Source: Lentisphaerota bacterium (GTDB taxonomy: Bacteria > Verrucomicrobiota > Lentisphaeria > Victivallales > SZUA-371). Taken from it: DNA of 44,610 bases. The number at the start of each line of letters is the position of its first letter. Positions within the stretch are counted from its first letter, which is position 1. The notes beneath the pieces are model-generated. The model saw nothing but the letters and a program-made list of their open reading frames with translations. It was not told the DNA's origin and ran no database searches. Positions 19,623 through 27,647 of the stretch are shown one piece after another. The position numbers and the translations under genes are program-made. The stretch lies in the NCBI GenBank assembly GCA_003246475.1, contig QKAL01000024.1, positions 1 to 44,610 of the forward strand. The letters run 5' to 3'.

Positions 19623-20651
19623 TCATTTCACCGCATTCTCTGCGCTTTTAAGATAGCTGGACTTGATTTGGTCATCCCCATCGGTAATCCGACGTTGCTG
19701 TTTCCCTCGCAATAACGAACTGGGGTCATCGTCAATGGAGTTTGCCAGCTCGGTTATTGAATCAAGAGTCTGATCCAGACGGGAAAGCGTATTGATTATC
19801 GCCAATTTGGTTTCGGACACCGAACCGAGGGAATTTCGGAACGCCTCGCTGGTCTTCGCCAGCTTTGCCTGCTCAATCTCCGTTTTAACCTGGTTGATCA
19901 GGGCATTGAAGTTGCGCAAATCAGAGGATACCAGATTGAGCAACTCATCGATCTTCTTGGGCGTCAAAGTCTTATTCACGCTTTCCAGGCTCTGGTCCAG
20001 GCGATTGGAAACCCGTTCCAAATGCTCAATGGTACGGTTGATATTCGGATTGCTCAAAATATCGTTACTATGTTTGAGAACGGAGGAAATCTCTTTGCTG
20101 ATTTCCGGCATGTTAATGGAGGCAATATTGTTAAGCGACTGGTTTATCAACTTTACAATACTCTGGAACATCGACTGGCGCGAAGGAATATAACACCCTT
20201 CCACTCCCGGCGGACGCGGCAGATTCTCAAAATGATTATTGTCCTCGGTCACGTAGTCAAGTTCAACATATTTCATCCCGGTAATACCGACATACTCCAG
20301 ACCGCAGGTCAGACCGCGCTTCATCTGCGCCTCAAGCATCTTGTGCAGAGCTTCGATATTCATCTGCACGTCATCTTTCGAGTTGAACACGGAAACTTCA
20401 AGCTCCATATGAACAATAATGAGCTCTTCTTCGCCGCGAACCACGATTCGGGAAACCTTGCCGACCGGAACGCCGCGATATTTCACGGGTGACCCGACAC
20501 TCAGCCCCTGGATCGAAGTCTTAAACACCGAAAAAGCCGGCAGTTTTTTCTTGAACATCTCCGAAAGCCCGAAGACGAACAGCGAAGCGATCATCAGCAG
20601 AAAAGCCACGATCACGAAAAGTCCCAGTTTGAATTTATTCGCTTCTATCAT
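19623..20651 (-). CDS. mlaD: MlaD/MCE-domain protein of ABC lipid transporter
   Basis: FKTSIQGLSVGSPVKYRGVPVGKV MCE motif; N-terminal TM; coiled-coil tail. Confidence 0.88.
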   Translation of the reverse strand: MIEANKFKLGLFVIVAFLLMIASLFVFGLSEMFKKKLPAFSVFKTSIQGLSVGSPVKYRGVPVGKVSRIVVRGEEELIIVHMELEVSVFNSKDDVQMNIEALHKMLEAQMKRGLTCGLEYVGITGMKYVELDYVTEDNNHFENLPRPPGVEGCYIPSRQSMFQSIVKLINQSLNNIASINMPEISKEISSVLKHSNDILSNPNINRTIEHLERVSNRLDQSLESVNKTLTPKKIDELLNLVSSDLRNFNALINQVKTEIEQAKLAKTSEAFRNSLGSVSETKLAIINTLSRLDQTLDSITELANSIDDDPSSLLRGKQQRRITDGDDQIKSSYLKSAENAVK

Positions 20652-20668
20652 TTTCCCATCAGTCCATA

Positions 20669-21442
20669 TTAATTACAATATCGTAAATTATTTCTGCTCA
20701 AAAAGGATTTCACCCAGGGATTATCGCTCTTTTCCAACAGCTCCCGGGGATTACCGTCGGCCACAATCCCGCGCGTCTGCTTGTCCAACATTATACAGCG
20801 GTCGGCAATCGCGAAAATACTGTCCAGCTCATGGGTGACGATCACAAAAGTAGCGCCGGTATCTTTTTTCAGGCGCAGAATCAGTTTATCTAGTTCCGCA
20901 GAAGTAATCGGATCCAGCCCGGCAGACGGTTCATCGAAAAACAGCAGATCCGGCTCCAGCGCCATCGCCCGCGCCAGTCCGGCGCGCTTCCGCATTCCCC
21001 CGCTCAATTCGGCAGGGTAATAAGATTCAAAACCATCGAGCTCCACCAGACGCAGCTTCTCTTTCGCCTTAAGCACCCTTTCCTCGTGGTGCAGCGAAGA
21101 AAATTCCTCCAGCGGCAGCAATACGTTTTCCAGCAGAGTTAAAGCCCCGAACAAAGCCCCGTTCTGGTAGGTGACCCCAAAACTCCGCATCATCGCGTCC
21201 TTATCGGACTGGGCGGAACGTACAATACTCTTTCCCCGGATCAGCACATCGCCGCTGAAAGGACGATAAAGCCCGATCAGATGTTTGAGCAAAGTACTCT
21301 TACCGCATCCGGAACCACCCAGAACCGCAAAAATCCCACCTTTGTCCACCACAAAGGACACGTTCTTCAAAACAACATTATCCCCATACCCGACAATCAG
21401 GTTGCGGACATCAATGATTGGAACATCATCGGTAGTACTCAT
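20669..21442 (-). CDS. mlaF: ABC transporter ATP-binding protein, MlaF-like
   Basis: Walker A GGSGCGKSTLLKH, LSGGMRKRAGLARA, LLFFDEPSAGLDP. Confidence 0.92.
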   Translation of the reverse strand: MSTTDDVPIIDVRNLIVGYGDNVVLKNVSFVVDKGGIFAVLGGSGCGKSTLLKHLIGLYRPFSGDVLIRGKSIVRSAQSDKDAMMRSFGVTYQNGALFGALTLLENVLLPLEEFSSLHHEERVLKAKEKLRLVELDGFESYYPAELSGGMRKRAGLARAMALEPDLLFFDEPSAGLDPITSAELDKLILRLKKDTGATFVIVTHELDSIFAIADRCIMLDKQTRGIVADGNPRELLEKSDNPWVKSFLSRNNLRYCN

Positions 21443-21447
21443 TGCCG

Positions 21448-22275
21448 CTACTCTCCGATCATGCTGTAGAAAAACGTTAACACAAAGTCGGCGATGACAA
21501 TCCAGAAGATCGAACTCACCACCGTGGACGTGGCTGCCCGGCCTACCCCCATTGCATCATTGCCAGCGCTGAAACCGCGCCGGCAGCCGATCACGGTAAT
21601 AATAAACGCAAAAACAAAACTTTTGAACAGACCCAGCATAAACGCCAAAGGCGTGATCGCCCCCATGGCCCGGTTGTAATAGACCACAATCGGCAAATTT
21701 AACTTGATGACCGCAATAATCATCCCCCCGAAAATCCCTACAATATCACCGAAAACCGTAAGTAGCGGCATGACCAGCAGCATCGCCATTAATTTGGGCA
21801 TCACCAGGAAACGTACCGGATTCAACCCCATCGTCCGCAAAGCATCGATTTCTTCGCCGACTTTCATGGTTCCGATCTCGGCGGCAAAAGCGGAGCCGGC
21901 GCGCCCGGTACAGATCATCGCCACCATCAGCGGCCCCATCTCCTTGATGATCACCAGCGAAACGAAGTCGGCAATGAAGATGTCGCCGCCGTATTTCTGC
22001 AGCTGCATCGCTCCCTGAAACCCGAGGATTATGCCCATCAGCAGACATATCATCACTACAATCGGCACGGCATCGGTACCGCACATATCCATATAATAGA
22101 GCGTTTCCCGACGCCGGACCCGACGGGGATGGGTAATACTCTCCCAGACGATCCGTGACAATTCGCCGGTAAAGATAACCATACGAATCAGATCGTCAAT
22201 AATATGTTTCGCAAACGAACCGACCTCTTCAATCCGGTCTTCAATGCGTTGGTCCAAGTCAAAAGGCATCGGCAT
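21448..22275 (-). CDS. mlaE: ABC transporter permease, MlaE family
   Basis: GRAGSAFAAEIGTMKVGEEIDALRTMGLNPVRFLVMPK. Confidence 0.93.
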   Translation of the reverse strand: MPMPFDLDQRIEDRIEEVGSFAKHIIDDLIRMVIFTGELSRIVWESITHPRRVRRRETLYYMDMCGTDAVPIVVMICLLMGIILGFQGAMQLQKYGGDIFIADFVSLVIIKEMGPLMVAMICTGRAGSAFAAEIGTMKVGEEIDALRTMGLNPVRFLVMPKLMAMLLVMPLLTVFGDIVGIFGGMIIAVIKLNLPIVVYYNRAMGAITPLAFMLGLFKSFVFAFIITVIGCRRGFSAGNDAMGVGRAATSTVVSSIFWIVIADFVLTFFYSMIGE

Positions 22276-22529
22276 TTTCTATCGCAAATCCCCAAGATTG
22301 TTCATAATTTTCCGGCGACAAAACCGGAACTGCCCGTTTAAATATATTGCCCATGCAGGAAAAGTCAAAGCCACGCCATACCGAATCGTGTTTTTTAGCA
22401 TGTTCGTTACAATGAAAAAGCAAAATCACCGAAAATAAGCCGCCCCCTATTGCGGAAAAACAGGCGCGGCGTTATTATAGAAATGAAAGGAGGTTGAAAT
22501 ATTGCTCCAATCCGCAGTATTAACCCTTA

Positions 22530-23258
22530 ATGGAATTGAATTGCAGTCCCAATATCCTGGCAAAGATGATCGACCATTCACTGTTGCACCCGACCCTTTC
22601 CGATGACGAAATCCGTCACGGCTGCCGCCTCGCCATGAAATACGATGTCGCCGCCGTATGCGTCAAGCCGTATGCCGTACGTATTGCCGCCGAGGTTCTG
22701 GGATCCGCCAATATTGCCATCTGCGCAGTCACCGCATTCCCGCACGGTAACAGCACGGCATCGGCCAAAATTTTTGAGGCGGAGGAAGCGATCCGGGCCG
22801 GTGCCACCGAAATCGATGCCGTGGTTAATATCGGCAAAGTCATCAGCGGCGACTGGACCTACGTCTTTGAGGAAGTCCGCGCCTTGAACAACGCGGTCAC
22901 CGCCAACGGCGCCATCCTGAAACTCATTTTCGAAAACTGTTTTCTCAATGACAGCCAGATCATCCGCCTCTGCGACATTTGTTCCGAAAACCACGTGGCT
23001 TTCGCCAAGACTTCCACCGGATTCGGCTTTGTCCGCCAGATCGACGGGTCATACCACTATCACGGCGCGACCGACCACCATCTTCGAATCATGCGCGAAC
23101 ACTGCCCCCCGGAAGTCAAGATCAAGGCCGCCGGAGGTATCCGGACGCTTAAAGACCTCCTTCGCGTCCGGCAGCTCGGAGCAACCCGCATCGGAGCCAC
23201 CGCCACCGCCATCATTCTGGAAGAAGCCAGAAAGATGGCCTCCCACGGTGGAATTTAA
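22530..23258 (+). CDS. deoC: deoxyribose-phosphate aldolase
   Basis: MIDHSLLHPTLSDDEI, EIDAVVNIGKVISGDW, FAKTSTGF, VKIKAAGGIRTLKD. Confidence 0.93.
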   Translation: MELNCSPNILAKMIDHSLLHPTLSDDEIRHGCRLAMKYDVAAVCVKPYAVRIAAEVLGSANIAICAVTAFPHGNSTASAKIFEAEEAIRAGATEIDAVVNIGKVISGDWTYVFEEVRALNNAVTANGAILKLIFENCFLNDSQIIRLCDICSENHVAFAKTSTGFGFVRQIDGSYHYHGATDHHLRIMREHCPPEVKIKAAGGIRTLKDLLRVRQLGATRIGATATAIILEEARKMASHGGI

Positions 23259-24682
23259 CGGGTAAAGACAAACCGTCCAAACGCTTGAGGGAAATGGTTG
23301 AGCATTATCATGGTCGGCGACCAGTTCGCCGACTGGTCGCTCCCCCCAGCCAGGCGATGACGGTAAACATTTCCAGACATCGCCCCCGATTTCGGCCGCC
23401 CCCCGATTTCGGCAAATGGGATCACAAGCTCCACAATCCAACATTGGTCAGCAATATGGCTTGAGACTCGGACTCCTTGGGGGTTCCAGCCCGGACCGGA
23501 ACCGCCAAACGCCCCAAAATCCGCGTCGTAAACCGATCCGTCAGGAGCGACGATGAGCTGAAACGCCTTCTCCGGAGCTCCCGGATCGGGCGAAAGGTAA
23601 ATGTCAACGCAATCGCCCTCCCACAAACCGATCGCATCATGGCCGGTGACCTTCTGAACCATCCGTTCCGGCGACGGCTCCCCGCCGTCAAAACGAAAAT
23701 AGAGAAAATTTTCGTCATAAAGGAAAGCGATTTTCGAATCAGGGGCAAAGCTCTTTCCTGCACGGGTCGTCAGTTTTCCCCAATCCGCCAAGTGCCAGGC
23801 ATTTTCATCGGGACCGGATTGACCGGCGGACAATATCGCGCTCCGGATTTCCAGCTGGGGCTCTTCCCTTGCCGCAAGAAATTTCTGCAATTCGACGGCC
23901 TGGATTTCCTTCAGCATCAGCATGAATGACGGCGGATAAACATCCCCATGGTCGAAGCCGGGCAGACTGACGCATTTGACACGCGGGTTTCCAGCCACAC
24001 GCGTCAGCATCGCAGCCAGAAGTTGGTTTTCTTCCGGCCGCGCCGGCCACTCGATTGCCGGATCGCCGACATACAAGGTCAGCGGCGGGGTGTCTTTTCG
24101 AATGTGATGCAGCGGAGCAAATTCGTCGATCTCAGTGACGAGGTTCGGCCCAATGGCTACGACTCCCGCACGTTCGTTGACAATCTGAAAATGCGTGGTC
24201 ATCTGTCCGCTGATTGGCATAACCCCCGCCAGCTTCATCGGGGAAATCCCATGCCGTCCCAGATATTCCGGGACCAGCGCCAGCATCGCCACCAGATAGC
24301 CGCCGCCGGAACCGCCCGACACATAAATTTTATCCGGATCACCGCCGTATTCGCCAATATGGTTGAAAACCCAAGCCACCGCCGCCGCCGCATCCTCCAG
24401 ATAGTCAGGACATTTGGCACGCGCCGAAGATAAACGGTAATTCGGTGCTACCACCGCCACGTCACGGTTCCGAAATTCTTTCGGAATCTCCTTCTCCCCC
24501 GATTGCAAACCACCACCGTGAAACCATACCACCGTCACGAAATCGGTATCACCGGCCGGATAATAGAGATCAAGTTTGCAACGTTCATTACGATATTCGA
24601 GGTTACCGGAACCATTCCAACCCTCTTCATAATATGGCAGATTACACGCCAGACAGTAGCCTTCGGTCAATTCAGCGGACAT
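23255..24682 (-). CDS. alpha/beta hydrolase (esterase-like) fused to C-terminal CBM9/DOMON-like sugar-binding domain
   Basis: HGGG oxyanion motif, GGSGGGY nucleophile elbow, FDHGD; C-terminal FLYFRFDGGEP...GDCVDIYLSPDPG...WIVELVIPFAEIG resembles CBM9-like modules. Confidence 0.82.
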   Translation of the reverse strand: MSAELTEGYCLACNLPYYEEGWNGSGNLEYRNERCKLDLYYPAGDTDFVTVVWFHGGGLQSGEKEIPKEFRNRDVAVVAPNYRLSSARAKCPDYLEDAAAAVAWVFNHIGEYGGDPDKIYVSGGSGGGYLVAMLALVPEYLGRHGISPMKLAGVMPISGQMTTHFQIVNERAGVVAIGPNLVTEIDEFAPLHHIRKDTPPLTLYVGDPAIEWPARPEENQLLAAMLTRVAGNPRVKCVSLPGFDHGDVYPPSFMLMLKEIQAVELQKFLAAREEPQLEIRSAILSAGQSGPDENAWHLADWGKLTTRAGKSFAPDSKIAFLYDENFLYFRFDGGEPSPERMVQKVTGHDAIGLWEGDCVDIYLSPDPGAPEKAFQLIVAPDGSVYDADFGAFGGSGPGWNPQGVRVSSHIADQCWIVELVIPFAEIGGRPKSGAMSGNVYRHRLAGGSDQSANWSPTMIMLNHFPQAFGRFVFTR

Positions 24683-24713
24683 TTCACCACTCCCGGGATC
24701 TCTCCCTGTATTT

Positions 24714-24732
24714 ATTGTATACTGTATACAAT
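24714..24732. promoter_or_regulatory. perfect 19-bp palindrome ATTGTATACTGTATACAAT, GntR-like operator candidate
   Basis: 9-bp arms around one central base, just upstream of the esterase start (24682, minus strand). Confidence 0.65.
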
Positions 24733-24781
24733 AACATCAACCCGTAAAAAAGCAAGCCTGTCCGCATCCGATATATTAAAG

Positions 24782-24819
24782 AAAAAAGCGGAAAGACAAC
24801 TAAATGTCTCATTCCGCTT
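24782..24819 (-). terminator. intrinsic terminator for the pseudopilin gene
   Basis: Minus strand AAGCGGAA(TG)AGACA-loop-TGTCTTTCCGCTTTTTT. Confidence 0.8.
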
Positions 24820-24872
24820 ATAGTTATATTTTTGTGGCAGCGGCCTTCTGTCCCGATGGAAATACCGCCGAA

Positions 24873-25580
24873 CTATTTAAAGAAGACTATATCGGCAAAT
24901 GCCGCCGGCTCAGGCTGGACCGAGACAACATGTCCATCCATCATCGCAATATTGATCTTGCGGTTATGGCGAGCAGAATTGAATAGTTTATCCCGCGCAT
25001 CTTCATTATTGGCCGGGTTAAACTGGCACCATGAACCATCGGAAAAGAAATATGTCCCGCTCGGCTGCCGAAAAATAGTCAGCTTCTTTGCGTCGGTCGC
25101 GCTGTTCGACATGGTGGAATCAGACACCGTATAGCCACATTGTACCGGAGCATAAAATGGTATTGACATGTAGTTTGTACTTGCCGCATTAACGTCATTC
25201 ACAAATGCCGCAGTAAGGTTAATCCCAGCTCCCCACGGTTTTCCATCCTTGGCCTGATCTGTCGAGTAGGTTTTATTCTTGTCCAACAATGCCTCGGGAC
25301 ACTCGAAAACCTTTTCACCCACGCTGTATTCCTCCTCAAAGCCTTTTGCCCAATTATATGAACGTCCTCTATAATATTGACACTGCATCGGCGAAAGATC
25401 ATTATTATCGCCACTATACATCAACGCCGCTGTAGCGATCTGCTTTAAGTTTCCGATGCATTTCGCGCTACGGGCAGTCTTACGTGCGTTACTCAATGTT
25501 GGCAACAACATCCCCGCAAGAATAGCAATAATTGCTATAACAACCAAAAGCTCTATAAGTGTAAAATCCTTTTTCAACAT
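24873..25580 (-). CDS. prepilin-type N-terminal cleavage/methylation domain protein with H-X9-DG motif
   Basis: [47 protein letters not shown]; start at MLKKDFT. Confidence 0.9.
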   Translation of the reverse strand: MLKKDFTLIELLVVIAIIAILAGMLLPTLSNARKTARSAKCIGNLKQIATAALMYSGDNNDLSPMQCQYYRGRSYNWAKGFEEEYSVGEKVFECPEALLDKNKTYSTDQAKDGKPWGAGINLTAAFVNDVNAASTNYMSIPFYAPVQCGYTVSDSTMSNSATDAKKLTIFRQPSGTYFFSDGSWCQFNPANNEDARDKLFNSARHNRKINIAMMDGHVVSVQPEPAAFADIVFFK

Positions 25581-25701
25581 TCTCTTTCTCCTTTTATTTC
25601 GGTTATTTCTCATACGAACTACAATGCATCCCAATCGTTATGCGGCCTCCGCAAAACAAGGAAACGTTTTCCCCAAAAAAACACCACTCGCAAATCTCTA
25701 C

Positions 25702-25733
25702 AAATTATTGTCAAAGCGCTTTGACAATAATTT
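25702..25733. promoter_or_regulatory. 32-bp perfect palindrome, candidate LacI-family operator
   Basis: AAATTATTGTCAAAGC|GCTTTGACAATAATTT; AAAGCGCTTT core typical of LacI-family operators; in a divergent intergenic region. Confidence 0.78.
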
Positions 25734-25734
25734 T

Positions 25735-25756
25735 ACATCAATGTCACATCAATGTC
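25735..25756. repeat. 11-bp tandem direct repeat (ACATCAATGTC x2)
   Basis: ACATCAATGTCACATCAATGTC directly after the palindrome. Confidence 0.85.
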
Positions 25757-25874
25757 AATAGTCTTGCACCATGAAAACATATTTTTCTATTTTCTTAATG
25801 TAAAATAATCAACAGGCGGTTATAGTATGGGGGGGGGCGGCGCGCAACCATACTTTGATAGAAGGAATTCGAAA

Positions 25875-26555
25875 ATGGAATGGCAATGGAATGAATTTCA
25901 ACAGATAGGAACCGATTACGCCTCGGAAGCGGAAGTGGCGGTCTATGACCAGCGCATGCGACAGGTACGCGATATCGACGGGGAAAACCGCCACATCGTC
26001 GACCTGCTGCAACTGCCGGAAAACGCCGCCGTGCTGGAGATCGGAACAGGCACCGGGGCATTTGCCCGTACAGTATCGGCGCAATGCCGCCAGGTCATTG
26101 CCGTCGACATCTCCCCGGTCATGCTGCAATACGCATCCAACATTGCCCGGCAGGAAGACATCTGCAACATCGTCTTCACCCAAGCTGGATTCCTCAACTT
26201 CAACGGCGAAGAAAATGCCTTCGACGGTATCGTTACCGGGTTAGCGCTGCATCACCTGCCCGATCTCTGGAAGGCCGTTGCACTGCGCAACATCTGCAGC
26301 TGGCTGAAACCCGGCGGACGCCTGGTGCTCCAGGACGTGGTTTTCGACTGGAAGACCGACACAGCAGAAAACTATTTTACCCGCATCGTCGCCTCGTTCG
26401 ACTCCAGCAGTTCGCATCTGGCCCGGCACATCGCGCAGGAATACAGTACGTTGCCATGGATCATGACCGGACTGCTCGAACGCGCCGGGCTGATTATTGA
26501 GAGCGATCAGGAATCGCACGAGTTTCTGCACTGCTACTGCTGCCGCAAACCGTAA
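25875..26555 (+). CDS. class I SAM-dependent methyltransferase
   Basis: AVLEIGTGTGAFAR, VIAVDISPVML, GIVTGLALHHLPDLWKA; start MEWQWNEFQQ. Confidence 0.88.
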   Translation: MEWQWNEFQQIGTDYASEAEVAVYDQRMRQVRDIDGENRHIVDLLQLPENAAVLEIGTGTGAFARTVSAQCRQVIAVDISPVMLQYASNIARQEDICNIVFTQAGFLNFNGEENAFDGIVTGLALHHLPDLWKAVALRNICSWLKPGGRLVLQDVVFDWKTDTAENYFTRIVASFDSSSSHLARHIAQEYSTLPWIMTGLLERAGLIIESDQESHEFLHCYCCRKP

Positions 26556-26576
26556 ATATAATAATGAGGGAAACTC

Positions 26577-27647
26577 ATGGCAAAAATAGCCTTTTTCGAT
26601 ACCAAGCCATATGACCGAAAATTTTTCGACGAAGCAAACAGCCGTTTCGGCTTCGAGATTAAATACTTCGAACCTCACCTCACCCCCGATACCGCAACGC
26701 TGGTCAAAGGATTCGATGTCGTGTGCGTTTTTGTCAATGATGTCGTGGACGAAAAGGTGATCGACATTCTGGTGAATAACGGAGTAAAACTGCTTGCGCT
26801 GCGATGCGCCGGCTACAACAACGTTAATCTGTTCGCTGCCTGCGACCGCTTGGCGGTGGTTCGCGTACCGTCGTACTCTCCCTATGCGGTGGCGGAACAC
26901 GCAGTGGCTTTGCTGATGACCCTTAACCGCCGCATTCACCGCGCATATTACCGCGTCCGCGACAACAATTTTTCCATCAACGGCCTGCTCGGCTTCGACG
27001 TCCACGGCAAAACCGTAGGAGTAATCGGTACCGGCAAGATCGGCAAACTCTTCACCACCATCATGAAAGGGTTCGGAACCCGTCTCTTGCTGTTCGACCA
27101 TTTTCACGACGAACAATTTGCCGCCGAAAATGGCGCGACCTACACCGATTTGGATACCATTTACCGCGAAGCCGACATAATTTCACTTCACTGCCCGTTG
27201 ACGCCGGAAACTCATTACCTGATTAATGAGACAACGTTCAAAAAAGTCAAACCCGGCGTCTTCATCATCAATACCAGCCGGGGACAACTTATCAATACGG
27301 CCGCACTGGTCGAAGCACTAAAATCGGAAATCGTCGGAGGCGCTGCGCTGGACGTTTATGAGGAAGAAAACGAGTATTTTTTCGAAGACAAGTCAAACAC
27401 CGTCGTAACCGATGACCTGCTGGCAAGACTCAACACCTTCAACAACGTTCTGATCACCTCGCATCAGGCGTTCTTTACCCGCGAGGCGTTGACCAATATC
27501 GCGGGAACCACGCTGCATAACGTAAACGAATTTTTTCAGGGACGTGAATTGGAGAATGGGATATGCAGCAAATGCGACGGACATAACCCCTGTCCCGGAA
27601 AACCAGAAAACCGCATCTGCCGTAAAACGCTGAAAAAGAATACATGA
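26577..27647 (+). CDS. D-lactate dehydrogenase-like D-2-hydroxyacid dehydrogenase with Cys-rich C-terminal tail
   Basis: RCAGYNNVNL, GKTVGVIGTGKIGKLF, SLHCPLTPETHYLIN, NTSRGQLINT, ITSHQAFFT. Confidence 0.9.
   Translation: MAKIAFFDTKPYDRKFFDEANSRFGFEIKYFEPHLTPDTATLVKGFDVVCVFVNDVVDEKVIDILVNNGVKLLALRCAGYNNVNLFAACDRLAVVRVPSYSPYAVAEHAVALLMTLNRRIHRAYYRVRDNNFSINGLLGFDVHGKTVGVIGTGKIGKLFTTIMKGFGTRLLLFDHFHDEQFAAENGATYTDLDTIYREADIISLHCPLTPETHYLINETTFKKVKPGVFIINTSRGQLINTAALVEALKSEIVGGAALDVYEEENEYFFEDKSNTVVTDDLLARLNTFNNVLITSHQAFFTREALTNIAGTTLHNVNEFFQGRELENGICSKCDGHNPCPGKPENRICRKTLKKNT

Noticed and set aside
26241-27116. 291-aa antisense ORF across the methyltransferase and dehydrogenase genes
   Set aside because: Covers two well-supported plus-strand genes and shows no domain signature.
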